Shown here: in pieces, positions 36,500-47,813 of the stretch
Position numbering within the stretch: position 1 is the stretch's first letter
Layout of the letters: each line of letters opens with the position of its first letter
Assembly: GCF_949987535.1 (NCBI RefSeq)
Contig: NC_080074.1
Coordinates: forward strand, 27,735,268-27,799,267
Direction of reading: 5' to 3'
DNA from: Balaenoptera acutorostrata
Lineage: Eukaryota; Chordata; Mammalia; Artiodactyla; Balaenopteridae
DNA: 64,000 nucleotides
The notes under the pieces: generated by a model
The model's input: the letters and a program-made list of their open reading frames with translations, nothing else
Told to the model about the DNA's origin: nothing
Database searches by the model: none
Made by a program: the position numbers and the translations under genes

Positions 36500-37740
36500 T
36501 TTAAAAGTCTAAAAGGGGGTGGAAACAGCTTATATGCTGGAGTGTGGTGTGGAGGAGAGCAGCAGGAGATGGGGTAAGGGGCAGGTCATTCTGGGCTTTA
36601 TAGGCCTTGGTGGTAATAACATGGAATTAGGACACAGATCCATTTGTGTAGATGTTATTCTAATACAGTAGGGCATCACTGAAGGGTGTTAACACAAAAG
36701 AAGTGACATGATATGACTTATTTTTAAAAAAAGATTACTCCGGCTGTACTGTGCAGAGCAGTTTGGAGAGAGGCAAGACTGCAAGCAAGTCTAATGAGGC
36801 TAATGCTGCACAGCAGTCAAGTTCAGAGCTGGTGATGATGACGTGATGGATGGCGACAACAGTGGGGATGGAGAGAAAGGAAAGGGGTCCAGATATAGTG
36901 TAAAAGTACAGAAATGATAACTGAACATGATGATGGATTGATTAGCTGTGTGAATTGAGAGAGTGGAAAGACACTTCAGGTGATGACTTGATGACTGGCT
37001 TGAAGGTGGGTGGCTCATGAGTTAGGAAAGACTGAAAGAGGAACAGATCTGGGGGGTCTGATGAAGGTGGAAATAAATAATTCCATTTGGGAGTTATTGA
37101 GTGTGAGATACCTCTGAGATATCCAAGTAGAGATATAAAATGAGGCAGGTGGTTGGACAAATGTGTCTGGAAAATAGCAGTTGGGCTAGATGTAGATTTA
37201 GAAACCATGGGAGGGGCTTCCCTGGTGGCGCAGTGGTTGAGAATCTGCCTGCTAATGCAGGGGACACGGGTTCGAGCCCTGGTCTGGGAGGATCCCACAT
37301 GCCACGGAGCAGCTGGGCCCGTGAGCCACAACTACTGAGCCTGCGCGTCTGGAGCCTGTGCCCCGCAATGGGAGGGGCCGTGATAGTGAGAGGCCCGCGC
37401 ACCGCGATGAAGAGCGGTCCCTGCACCGCGATGAAGAGTGGCCCCCGCTTGCCGTAACTAGAGAAAGCCCTCGCACGAACTGAAGACCCAACACAGCCAA
37501 AAATAAAGAAATAAATAAATAAAGTAGCTATAGAAACCATGGGAATGTTGAGTGCACATAAAGAGTGAGTGCAGAAAAAAATGAAAAGGACCCAGAACTT
37601 GGCCCCAGAGAATTCCAACATTTAGCAGTCCAGTGGAGGAGGACAGCCATCCAGCACCTCTCAGAAGTGGCAGGGAGAGAGGCGGTATGAAAACCAAGAG
37701 ACTGCAATATGAGAGTAGCTAAGAGAGGCATGTCAGGAAG
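36500..37740 (-). repeat. L2 LINE remnant, reverse, split by a SINE
   Basis: Plus-strand reverse L2 text: ctgggctttataggccttgg at ~36591, gtgacatgatatgac at ~36703, gattactccggctg at ~36732, then gagatatccaagtagagat at ~37117. It continues after the SINE with agaattccaacatttagcag at ~37609. Confidence 0.8.
37213..37530 (+). mobile_element. CHR-type SINE with internal duplication (subfamily A)
   Basis: The target duplication tagaaaccatggga lies at ~37198-37211 and 37531-37544. The body carries a tandem duplication of ~24 bp around caccgcgatgaagagcgg (37398-37440). The same duplication occurs in the copies at 47814 and 56071. Confidence 0.94.
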
Positions 37741-38084
37741 AGTTTCATAACTTTAGAGTTCGGTGCCAGCAAGTTTAAAGCTATAATTTCCAAAACTACA
37801 AACTTGAAGTACCAGTTAATAACTTACATTGTCCTACATAAAAGCAGTTCAAATTCATGCTAGTAAAATGACAAAACAGACAAAATTGTAGAACTTTGGA
37901 GTTGGTTTCAAATGGCTTCAGTTGAAAAGGGGATTGACTTCTTTTCTTCTCTAGCTTTGCAGAATAAAGTCACTTTTTATAAAATCAGAGATTGAAGACT
38001 CCAGAGCAATCTAACTGCCAAGCCATTAGAGAAAATCTTTCTAAAAACTTTTTCAAAAATTATTACATAAAATTGGCTCTGGTT
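37741..38084. other. Intergenic, unassigned
   Basis: Nothing was recognised. Confidence 0.4.
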
Positions 38085-38310
38085 TTGAGCACTTGCTATG
38101 TACCAGGCATTGTTCTTCAAACTCATTACATGTATTGTTTTTGTCTGTTCCTTCTGATAGCTCTAGGAGCTGGGTATAATTATTGTGACTGTCATTATAC
38201 AATGAAGTAACAGAAGCACAGATAGGTTAAATAACTTGTTCAAAGTCATGCAAGTTACAAGTGGTGAAACTGTGATTTGAACCCAGGAATCACCCATGAG
38301 CTTAAAACCA
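38085..38310 (-). repeat. MIR-family SINE, reverse
   Basis: Plus strand: gcacttgctatgtaccagg, then cagaagcacagataggttaa, then gtgatttgaacccagg, the reversed MIR order. Confidence 0.75.
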
Positions 38311-38375
38311 CTGAGTTAGACTAGGCCATGCTCATTTCCAAATAGAAAATGTAGATTAAAAAAGTACTAACACAG

Positions 38376-38504
38376 GGAATTCCCTGGTGGTCCAGTGATT
38401 AAGACTCTGTACTTTCACTGCTGATGTCCTGGGTTCAGTCCCTGGCGGGGGGAGCGGGGAACGAAGATCCCACAAGCTGCACAGTGTGGCCAAAAAAAAA
38501 AAAA
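38376..38504 (+). mobile_element. Short CHR-type SINE
   Basis: It has head ggaattccctggtggtccag and the end gcacagtgtggcc plus an A tail. Target duplications are aaagtactaacacag (38361-38375) and aaagtgctaacacag (38505-38519). Confidence 0.93.
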
Positions 38505-38604
38505 AAAGTGCTAACACAGATTTTAAAAACAAAACCCAAGAGATAATCACTGCTAATATTTTGATGTAAAACCTTTCACTTTTGTCTCTTCGTATATCTA
38601 TATT

Positions 38605-38725
38605 ATGATAATAGCTAACATTTATTGGACACATGATGTGTACTATTTTAAAGCCCTTGGCCAGTGATGGAGCTGAGATGTGAACCAGCCAGCCTGATTC
38701 TCCTTCAGTCTCCCTCTCTTTCACA
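38605..38725 (-). repeat. MIR-like fragment, reverse
   Basis: Plus strand: aatagctaacatttattgg and gatggagctgagatgtgaacc. Short and diverged. Confidence 0.45.
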
Positions 38726-39019
38726 CAAACACATTATGTTTAGGTTTTCTTTTATTATTGTTAATATACATATACAGATAAACATGCATGCACAATAGAT
38801 TTTCTTTCTTAATATATCTTTTTTCCCACTTAACTGTGTATCATGAACATCTTTCCTATGAATAGCTTAAATATTGTCAGTTTCAAACTGCAATCCTCCT
38901 AGAGATCATCAGGACTTAATTTAGATTATTAAAGATCCTCACACTATAGTCTAAAGTTATTTCATTATTAGAGGCTTTCCTGCTACTCCTAAATTTTAAA
39001 TTTATTCTACTTTGTTCAT
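38726..39019. other. Intergenic, possible old L1 3' UTR piece
   Basis: The text cttaactgtgtatcatgaac and catctttcctatg at ~38830-38862 resembles L1-type 3' UTR remnants. This is uncertain. Confidence 0.3.
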
Positions 39020-39440
39020 TAATTCAACAACTATTTATTGAGCACTTATTAGATGTACCAAACACCAGAGCAACAGTTTATGTCTTCAGAGATTATACAT
39101 CAAGTGGGGATGACAGATAGTAAATGTATGATTGTGTAATTAATTATTTTATTATCATTGTCCTGAGTGCTCAGAGGGAAAAAAATGCCATGGAGCATAT
39201 AACTAGTCTATTGGTGTCTGACTAGTCTATTAGGGTTAGGAAAGGCTCCCCTGAGGATATGAATTTAAGCAGAAATCTGAAGGAAAGGTAGATGTTATAA
39301 AGATGAAGAGTACAAGAGAGAACAGCCTGAGTGAGGGCCCTAAGGTAGGAAGTAGTATGATTCTTTCAAGAAACAAAAATAAGGTCAATGTGACTAGAAT
39401 ACAGAGTGCTAGCAAAAACAATGAGGCTGGTGACAAAGGC
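39020..39440 (-). repeat. L2 LINE 3' remnant, reverse
   Basis: Plus strand: aattcaacaactatttattg, then agattatacatcaagtggg, then aatttaagcagaaatctgaa and ggccctaaggtaggaagtag. Confidence 0.75.
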
Positions 39441-39689
39441 AGATCTATTTTATATTTTTAAGAACTATTTCACACTTGGCAGGTAATGCTTATAAAGGGC
39501 TTTCTGGGAGACCACATATATTTGAAACTTATCCAAAGTAACAAGACCCTGTTTTTCTAGTATGCATTGAGTATTGTCCTTAAGAAGTGTTTGTTTTGCC
39601 TTAAGATAAATTGCACACCTTTAATCACATTGATAAATAATCTCACCAGAAACTGTGAGAAATTTACAGCAGAAACTGTTATTCCCCTA

Positions 39690-40150
39690 TAGCTATTTCT
39701 CCCTTTCTTCCATGTTAATAGAACCCCTAATCTTCTACTGAGTGTATGTCTACTCTGAATTTAAAAATCTACATTTCCCAGCCTCCCTTGCAAGCATAGG
39801 TGTAGTCATGTGACTACGTGCTGGCCAATGAGATGTAAGCAAATGTGTCTTGCAGCAGCTTTGGTCTCTTCCTTAAAGATAGCTGGTGGGCACTCTTTGC
39901 CCCTTACTCCATCCTTTCTCCAGGAGAGTGGATGTTATGGTCACTATCTTAGAACACTAGCGTTTAGAGGGCCTAGACTTAGGAATGATGAAGTAGTCAG
40001 CTGGAAGGAGTCTGGGTTTTTGATAACTTTGTGGACCAGAGCTCCTAGTTCCTGCACTTCCTACTTAGGGATTTTTACAAGAGAGAAGTAAACTTTTATC
40101 TTATTTAACTCAGTGTTACTTTGAGCCTATTTTCTAATAGTGGAACCTAA
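39690..40150 (+). repeat. Old LTR- or transposon-like repeat
   Basis: Contains catgtgactacgtgctggcc, aatgagatgtaagcaaatgtg and aagtaaacttttatcttattt followed by the ending agtggaacctaatcctcac. This order resembles a common ancient mammalian repeat, which was not named with certainty. Confidence 0.45.
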
Positions 40151-40247
40151 TCCTCACTGAAATGACAGAATGAAAATAGTTCAAATCACAAATGATTCAA
40201 AAAATATATATCTAAAGGATTAGTACTGATTAAAATGTAAGGGCCTC

Positions 40248-40619
40248 GGACTTCCCTGGTGGCACAGTGGTTGAGAATCTGCCTGCCAATGCAGGGGACA
40301 CGGTTCAAGCCCTGGTCTGGGAAGATCCCACATGCTGCGGAGTAAGCAAGCCCGTGCACCACAACTACTGAGCCTGTGCTCTAGAGCCCGCGAGCCACAA
40401 CTACTGAAGCCCACGTGCCTATAGCCTGTGCTCCGCAACAAGAGAAGCCACCGCAATGAGAAGCCTGCACACCGCAACCAAGAGTTGCCCCGGGTAGCAA
40501 CGGAGACCCAACGCAGCCAAAAATAAATGAATAAATAAATAAATTTATAAAAAAAATAAAGTTGTTTCCTGAAGATGGAAATTCCTTCTTAAAAAAAAAC
40601 AAAATAAATAAAATAAAAT
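40248..40619 (+). mobile_element. Long CHR-type SINE with extra 3' sequence
   Basis: The perfect 16-bp duplication aaaatgtaagggcctc lies at 40232-40247 and 40620-40635. The SINE body ends in a first A-rich tail (~40520-40560). Next come 30 bp of non-SINE sequence (40561-40590, starting gttgtttcctgaag) and a second A-rich tail before the right duplication. Confidence 0.93.
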
Positions 40620-40829
40620 AAAATGTAAGGGCCTCCATAACACTGAACATAATACAGACCACAAGTTATAAACGGCTTTTCCTTCAAAAGCTCTCTTATG
40701 AATGCTCCAAGTGATTTTTACATTTATGTCTTATCTACCTATAAGATCTTGGGCTTCCTGCATGTAGGTGGACCTTATTTTCCAACTATATAGCTCACAT
40801 ATATAGCATAATGTTAAGGAGGCAGTAGA

Positions 40830-41110
40830 GCACAGAGGTTAACAAGTAGATTCTGAGAATCTCTGCCTAAATTTGAATCTTGATTCCATGACTTCCTAGC
40901 TATGATATTTGGAGAAATTTATTTTCTTAATATTTTTTAGTCTCAGTTTATTCTTTATAAAAGGGGGAATAATAATTATATTCCCTACTTTATAGAATTA
41001 TTGGGTAAATTAAATAACAGAAGGTAAGTAAAATGCTTTGCAAAGTACCTGACATGTAGTAAGCACTCAATACTAGCAATAATTGTATCTTGTAGGTGCT
41101 TAATAAATAT
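40830..41110 (+). repeat. MIR SINE, nearly complete
   Basis: The full MIR order is visible: gtagagcacagaggttaac, then cttgattccatgacttccta, then tctcagtttattc, then tacctgacatgtagtaagc and actcaatactagc. Confidence 0.85.
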
Positions 41111-41289
41111 TTGTATAATAAATTTTTATGAACATCTGACCCAAAGAGATTACTTATTTCTTTGGCATTAAAATATATATATTTTGACTGTCAGGAGTAA
41201 TCTACTGAATGTAATTAAAAATGAAAATATGGACTTAGTCTAAAATGGACAATAATGATTTCTAGCTTTAAGTTGGCATATCACTTAGT
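41111..41289. other. Intergenic, unassigned
   Basis: Nothing was recognised. Confidence 0.35.
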
Positions 41290-41740
41290 CTCAGAGGAAA
41301 GCAAATGACATACTCAAACTGGTATCATTCCAGGAGCAGTAGTGGTATAACCTGGGCTTAGTACCACTGGCTGTTCCTTCCAGTCCAGAAGGGACAAAGA
41401 GAGGGAGCAGTAACTGGACCCCAGAAGGAGAGAATCCTGTAGTTGGCTACCTTGAGGAGAGCAGTCATCTGTTGAAGGGCATAGCCAGCCTGAGGTGACC
41501 TTGCCAGGAGCAACCCAGGGTAATAATTACTCTGACTTCCCTCTCCTTTCCCTCTCTAATCTCCTGCAAGGACTTCTCATTGGCCCAAACCAAACAGAAG
41601 CCAGAGGTGAAGGAACCCCCTCCATATAGTGTAGTCTATTCAAGTCAGCTTCCTGGGCAGAGAGCAGAGTGGACAAGATGAAGAGTGGATTTGGAGGAGC
41701 AAAAGGGAGGTTCCTGGCACCACGTCAGAATAAGTGTCCG
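41290..41740. repeat. Old interspersed repeat, family not assigned
   Basis: Text such as tcattggcccaaaccaaacag, gaagccagaggtgaagg and gcttcctgggcagagagcag occurs in many mammalian loci in my experience. The family could not be named. Confidence 0.4.
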
Positions 41741-42414
41741 TAGGACGCCTTTGGTATTCTGACTGTAAAGCCAGAGATTGGTTTAGTAATCCAATTGGAT
41801 GTTATTTAAATATGAACAGGGTGACCCTCCCATACTGATAGAAAGTGAAAAGAATTCTGAATAGCTTCCAGCAGTAAATACCTTTATTGAATATGTTGAT
41901 AAATCAAATAAGTGAAACAACTTGGGGAGGAGGTTAGAAACTCAAATCACACTGAAGGTTTGGTAAAATGTATAACGTGAATGTAGGTGACATGGGTGGT
42001 GAGAACACTCCATTTGGAGGGTATGGACTGGAATTCCTATTGGCACAGCAACCATAAAAGAGGGCTCTGCTTCTCCTTTCAGGTCATATAGAAGAAGGTC
42101 CTGGAAGACTGCACTGCCAGACCTCACCCTCACAACCAACCTGGAAGGCACCCCAAACTGCTTGCGTAGGTTACCCCAGGTTACTTGGGGGTTACTTGTT
42201 TCCTTGGGTGTAAGTGACTTTTAGCTCCATAAAGATTTTGAATTAAATGTAGAAATGATGATGTAAATCAAAACCCACCGAGTAGTATTATTTTCCAGTT
42301 AGCATTGAGAATATAACACACTCACAAACATGTGTTTTCTATGTTTATATTTAAGTATTTAGAATATATAAGAGAATTTGGACTGTTAAATTTGCTGTTA
42401 GATAGCTTTTTTAT
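41741..42414. other. Intergenic, unassigned
   Basis: No exon or repeat was recognised. The 69-codon minus frame at 41942-42151 has no recognisable domain. Confidence 0.4.
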
Positions 42415-43250
42415 TCTAATTTTTAAAAACATTTTATTACAGAAAATTTCAAACACATACAAAATTAGAAAGAAAAGTATAATAAACCACCACATACCCC
42501 TCATTCAGCTTCAACAATTATCAGCTTATGGGCAATTTTGTTTCATCTATACTCCCACCATTGGGGACTTTCCTGGTGGCGCAGTGGCTAAGAATCTGCC
42601 TGCCAATGCAAGGGACATGGGTTCGAGCCCTGGTCCGGGAAGATCCCACATGCCGTGGAGCAACTAAGCCCATGTGCCACAACTACGAAGCCTGTGCTCT
42701 AGAGCCCACGAGCCACAACTACTGAGCCTGTGTGCCACAACTACTGAAGCCCGCGTGCCTATAGCCTGTGCTCCACAACGAGAAGCCACGGCAATGAGAA
42801 GCATGCGCACCGCAACCAAGAGTAGCCCCCGCTCGCCGCAAGTAGAGAAAGCCCGCGTGCAGCAACGAAGACCCAACGCAGCCAAAAGTAAATAAATAAA
42901 TAAGTAAATTTATACTCCCACCATATTCCTTCTCCTATATCATTTTGAAGCAAATTTCAAGTAGCCTATTATTTCATCTATAAATATCTCAGTAAGAAAT
43001 GCTAAAAGATAAGGCCTCCTTTCTTCTAACATAACCACAATATTACACAACTGAAAAAAAAGACGATTATTTAACATCATTAAATATCCAGTCAACATGC
43101 AACTTTCCAAATGGCCCATGAATGTCATATTTTCTATTTAGTTTGCTTGTTTGAATGAGATCCAAATTAGATCCACACCTTTCGATTGCTTAATATCATT
43201 TTTAAGTCTCTTTAACGTATAAGTTCCTTCTCCATTTGTCTTTCTCTTTT
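42415..43250. repeat. Old mammalian repeat (L1 3' UTR-like), split by a SINE
   Basis: Sequence such as cccctcattcagcttcaac and aattatcagcttatgggc, then after the SINE aagcaaatttcaagtagcc and atggcccatgaatgtcat, is a familiar ancient repeat. Its exact family (old L1 3' UTR or a DNA transposon) is uncertain. Confidence 0.45.
42563..42910 (+). mobile_element. Long CHR-type SINE
   Basis: The target duplication tatactcccaccat lies at ~42548-42561 and 42911-42924. The body is well preserved, with B box gggttcgagccctgg. Confidence 0.95.
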
Positions 43251-43624
43251 TTCCTTGTACTTATTTGTTAAAGAAACCAGGTGTTTTTCCTGTAGAGATT
43301 CCCCCAATCTGGGCTTTGCTGAGTACACCCTGGAGCAAACTTTAACATGTTCCTAAGTCCCTTGTGTTTTCTGTAAATTGTGATTCCAATTTGAACTTGT
43401 CATTAAGTGACTGATTTAGGCTTATGATTCTATGTTGAAGGGTGTGAAAGAATTATATTGTTTGGAAGCAGTATGACAATACTTAATAGAAGACTCACTG
43501 TATTAATTTTTTTTTTCATTTATAAGAATTATTTAGGTGCTTGGGAATGTTTATCTGTCAAAATTGAAGGGCTGGAAAAGAAAATTGAATATGTTAAATT
43601 TACAAGTGCAATTTAAAATGTTTA
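43251..43624. other. Intergenic, unassigned
   Basis: Nothing was recognised. Confidence 0.4.
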
Positions 43625-43921
43625 GGGCTTCCCTGGTGGCGCAGTGGGCTTCCCTGGTGGCGCAGTGGTTGAGAATCTGCCTGCCAATGCAGGGCACACG
43701 GGTTCGAGCCCTGGTCTGGGAAGATCCCACATGCTGCGGAGCAACTGGGCCCGTGAGCCACGGTTACTGAGCCTGCGCGTCTGGAGCCTGTGCTCCGCAA
43801 CAAGAGAGGCCGCGACAGTGAGAAACCCGCGCACCGCGATGAAGAGTGGCCACCGCTTGCCACAACTAGAGAAAGCCCTCGCACAGAAACGAAGACCCAA
43901 CACAGCCAAAAATAAATAAAT
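43625..43921 (+). mobile_element. CHR-type SINE with duplicated 5' head
   Basis: The first ~21 bp of the element (gggcttccctggtggcgcagt) occur twice in tandem at 43625-43667. The target duplication is atttaaaatgttta on the left and tttaaaatgttta on the right (43922-43934). The body belongs to the gcgcgtctggagcc subfamily. Confidence 0.94.
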
Positions 43922-43934
43922 TTTAAAATGTTTA

Positions 43935-44199
43935 AATGTAAGTAATTTACTTTTATGAAAAATTCCCTTAAGAGTTTTATTTTAGTTGCTAGTCTTATAA
44001 ACAGAATAATAAGATTTGTAAATTGAATTTGAAAGCTTAAGCAAAAACTAGACTTTACTGTCACTACAGTAAATTGAATGTTAATTAAAAACTAATCTGT
44101 GCAGTATCTCCTTGTGCAGGAAAACTGCCTCAAAGACACCAAAAATACTCTTGTCAGCATAAAGATGTTTTTGCCCTCGTCTCTCAAAAATTATACTCA
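43935..44199. other. Intergenic, unassigned
   Basis: Possibly the left part of the following LTR-like repeat; no clear boundary. Confidence 0.3.
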
Positions 44200-44690
44200 A
44201 ACAACAATGAGAACAGGATGGGAAAGTCAAGAGATGCAGGAATGGCTCCTGACTTAGCAGAGCAGAGGGAAGTTAAGCATGCAGGTTGTACCAAGGTTCA
44301 AGTAATTGGTAGCACCATTATTCAGGAAGAGGGAGTGAGGAAGGGGCTGAAAACTGATGGAATATTTGAAGGTCAGTATAAGGTTCAGTTAGACCCAAGA
44401 CTCCCATACACGCCAGTCCATCCCGGTCAGAAATGGGACTCTGAATCTGAGAAGCTCTAGACTCAGGAACACCATACCTGGAGGAGGGCAAGGGAGAAGC
44501 GTCCAACAGGAAACTGACCAGGTGAGTCCCCGGGCTCCCTTCCTTGCCCACCTCCAGAATGCCAGCATCCTCTGGTCTGCAGCCTTCCCTGTGACCATAT
44601 GAAACACGTGATGTCCTCCCAATAAATTCTGTATCTGTTTGTTAGTCTGAATCAGCTTCTATGCGTACACCCAGGAACCCTGACTAAAAT
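44200..44690 (+). repeat. MaLR-type (MLT1-like) LTR remnant
   Basis: The right end is characteristic: gtgatgtcctcccaataaatt followed by ggaaccctgactaaaataaca. The AATAAA at ~44621 is in the expected place. The left boundary and subfamily are unsure. Confidence 0.6.
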
Positions 44691-44699
44691 AACATTTCA

Positions 44700-45055
44700 C
44701 ACTTACCTTGTATTAATGTCATTAACATATGTTTGCATCCATTCTCTCCCAGGGTAATTCCATGTCTGGTTTGGCTCATCATTTTCCCTGCAGAAACTAG
44801 TATTGTGCCTGGCACTTAGCAGGCTCTTACTAAATGTTTATTGAATAACTGAGTGAGTAAAACCTTCCCTGTGTCTTACATATACTCTTCACTGTACCTT
44901 ATGTGGTATCTCAATTACAGAACTTATCACATCAAATATATTAATTTGTTTAAATGTCTGTCTCCCCTATAAGAACATAAGTTCAAGATCAAAGATCCTA
45001 TCTTGCTCATTTAAAAAAAACATCTCCTAGGGAAGGTCTAGTACATAGGTAGAGA
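44700..45055 (+). repeat. L2 3'-end remnants, forward
   Basis: Two L2-like endings are seen: tattgtgcctggcacttagc, then aaatgtttattgaataactg (~44798-44853); and aatgtctgtctcccctataag, then tctagtacataggtag (~44955-45050). Confidence 0.65.
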
Positions 45056-45399
45056 ATGAAGAAAGGCAGAAAGGAGGGGATATGTGCTAAGCATTATGTT
45101 ACTGCTGGACACACATCAAATAAGAATATGGGTGGGTAAAAAGGCAACATGACATCAGTGACAAGGCAACAAGATGTGAAAATGATGATGTTAGAGAGAG
45201 CATATGTATGATGGATCACAGGATATTCAAAGCAACGATGAGATTGTCCAGACTGTGGGCTGAGGTTGCCTTTGGGGAACTGAGATAGAAAGTAAGCAGT
45301 AGTTTAAGAAAATGTCAGGTGGTTTTGTGATTAGAAGGTGAGAGGAGTAAGTTTTCTAATTGGTGAATATAAAATAATGAGCTGGGTCCTCTCAGCCTT
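45056..45399. other. Intergenic, unassigned
   Basis: Purine-rich text with weak L2 (reverse) flavour; no gene was seen. Confidence 0.35.
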
Positions 45400-45513
45400 G
45401 TCTCCTTCCCTCCTTTCTTTTTCTCCCTCCCTCCCTTTCCCTCTCTTTTCCTTTCTCCCTTCTATTTCTTTCTCTCCTTCTTCCTTCCTTCCCTTTTTTT
45501 TTTTTTTTTTTTT
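45400..45513. repeat. Polypyrimidine (CT-rich) tract
   Basis: About 110 bp of almost pure C/T on the plus strand, ending in a run of ~19 T's (45495-45513). It is a simple-sequence tract able in principle to form triplex DNA. Confidence 0.9.
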
Positions 45514-45942
45514 AAAACATTCTGTCTTCTGCTCTCATGCACGCGCATCTGCTCTGTCTTGGCTTAAGGGGCCTGCAGTTGTCTGGCTGTGCTAAGCGAC
45601 TGGGTGGCTGTGCTTGCAACTGGGGAGCTGGTGGGAGGACTATTAATAAGCCCAAATGACTGCCCACTTAGAACTGTTTTCTCCAATCAGCTTTATTGGT
45701 AATGAAGGCAACATTTTGGTCTCCATCTCTTTCAACTGGTTATAATTTCAGGAGTGGAAATTGGGTGTTATTTATTGGCCTCCTCAAAACCCAGCAATCT
45801 GGAATACTGAACACCTGGGCCAACTTAAACTCCAACTATCTGGAATATCTAACACTTGGATCAAGAGAATTAGAACAGACAGGAGGAAAGATATGGGTAT
45901 TGGGCCAAAAGGAATTAGAAAAACAGGAACAAGAAATATATA
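45514..45942. other. Intergenic, unassigned
   Basis: Nothing was recognised. Two overlapping small open frames (45696-45974 and 45761-45943) run into the L1 stub and lack any known domain. Confidence 0.4.
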
Positions 45943-46023
45943 AGTCCACAAATATGTATAAAATAGATAACTAATAAGAACCTGCTGTATAAAAAAATAA
46001 ATAAAATAAATTCAAAAAAAAAT
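45943..46023 (+). mobile_element. Very short L1 3' stub
   Basis: Only the last ~45 bp of L1 3' UTR (tgtataaaatagataactaat, then gaacctgctgtataaaa) and an A-rich tail are present. Flanks aagaaatatataagtc and aagaaatgtgtaagtc form a target duplication. It is an extreme 5' truncation of the same L1 family as 7101-8901. Confidence 0.85.
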
Positions 46024-46084
46024 AAAAGAAATGTGTAAGTCGAGGTTGCTCTTGGAACCGTTTTGTTTTCTTGAGCAGATCAGA

Positions 46085-46275
46085 TAATATGGGGCAGTGA
46101 GTCTCAAGCTTTGGACCCTTCAGTGGTGCCGGGGGAGCTTGTTAAAATCACAGATGCATAGGGCCTGGGACTTGCATACGGAAGATCTTGGGTGGGGCTC
46201 CTGCAGCTGTATGTTTAACCAGCCTAGGAGGTGGTTAGCACTCCAACGTTTGAAAACCTCTGCTTCAGAGTATAT
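46085..46275 (+). repeat. MER5-like hAT DNA transposon remnant
   Basis: Text order cagtgagtctcaagctttgg, then gagcttgttaaaatcacag, then ggtggttagcactccaacg and gaaaacctctgcttc matches the non-autonomous MER5 type. Confidence 0.65.
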
Positions 46276-47489
46276 CAGATCCCAAATCATTGTACTCAGA
46301 AGCAAAACAAAGTTTTCAAAAACATTTCTAATCATACTGGAAGCAGGTGGGCAGTTTTCTGCAGAAAGCAAGAGACACAAGTGAGACGCATATGAGAAAT
46401 CAGTAGGACTGGAGAGAGATTGGTGATGGTGGGGAGGAAGAAAGGTGATGGGAGTGTACTGACAAGAAGCTTGGGTGGGGCACACCAGGTGGGAAGAAGT
46501 GGGGGAACAGTTTAGGCTGGATAGGCTGAGTAAGCACTTCACAGGTGGAGTCACAGAGTGACTGGAGCCCAAGGACATGGAATGTAAACAGTTCTCTTGG
46601 GAACCTGAATGGGTGACACACAGAGGCATGGGAAAGAGCCTTGCTTTCAGAGTTCCTGTTCCATCCAGGCTTCTGGCCAAGCCTTGAGTCACCATCCTCT
46701 GGAATCCTGTTTCCACTGGGAACTGGCACAAAGAGAGGAATACCCCCCTTCCTCTACCTTTATAGAAACATCGCAGAATCAGTGATGGGCTTTGCAGAAT
46801 GCCTCCAGTGGTGCATGCACTTAAAGCTCTCTGTGGATGAGGTAACATTCAAAAATGCTTTGTAAAGCATGAAGCGCTAAACAAAGGTCAGCCTTATTAC
46901 TCCAGTTCTCTTGGGTGTCTTCTTTCCAGAGTCCTTCCACTTTGAGATAGTGCTCCTATGACCCTGGATGACCCTGCTCAGATCCTTCTCACGGGCTGGC
47001 ATTGTGTTGGTTAACCGTTTGTAAGTACTCAGCTATTTATGTTGAAGTCATGAATGTGAGGCAGCAGGTGTTTTTCGGGTTTTTTTTTCTTTTTAAAAAT
47101 TAGTGTGCAGCCTTTTCATCCTCCCCACCCACTTCTTCCGAGTCAGTGTTCAGGAACCCTCTTCTCACAGATACTTCTGCTTGATAGCCCACGAAAGTTT
47201 TCCTATGCTGCAAGAAACAATATGGGTATTGCAAACAAATACATCTCCATGAAGACTATTGCTCATAATGGAAACAGGACCTCTATTAAAGGTGACTGAT
47301 CTATCATTTTCCAAACTATTCTATCTTGTCTCTGCAAAGTATGAGAGAGTTTGTGAAAAAAGCTCTGTTGTCTTCCAGGAAGTCAAGTTGAAAAGTTTAG
47401 GGATGAACATAAACATCCTGTGTTTCACTTATGGATCATGAATTTATGGCAACCATTCTCAAACAGGTGTTTATCTTCATCCTGCACTC
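46276..47489. other. Intergenic, unassigned
   Basis: No exon or clear repeat was recognised. The 242-codon minus frame 46120-46848 has no recognisable domain, overlaps the MER5-like repeat and reads as low-information Ser/Pro-rich text. Confidence 0.5.
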
Positions 47490-47610
47490 ATGCATTCATT
47501 CCCTTGAGCAGTACTTTTTGAGAGCTCTCATGTTGTAGGCCTTGAGCTAGGCCCCAGGGATCCAGGGGTGCCCAAGATGGAAGAGATCCATGACTCTGAG
47601 GAGCTCAGGT
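47490..47610 (-). repeat. L2 3'-end remnant, reverse
   Basis: Plus strand: catgcattcattcccttgag, then ggccttgagctaggcccc, then gaggagctcagg. Confidence 0.6.
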
Positions 47611-47813
47611 ATAAATGTCTTAAGATACTACCTGCAGGGTAACCAGTACTTATGCATCTGCTATTATAGGACCAAAGTAGTGAAACTGAAATATTTGTGG
47701 GTAGGGGGTGGGGAAGGAACAGGAGGCACTAAGTATTATTCTGGGGAGTAAGATTTGCATAGATCAGGATTCCTCTAATTTCTTCAACACAGTGTTCTTG
47801 GGCCCTCTTTCTT

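Noticed and set aside
46120..46848. 242-codon minus-strand ORF
   Set aside because: No recognisable domain, overlaps a MER5-like repeat, and no promoter or splice context is evident; chance ORF.
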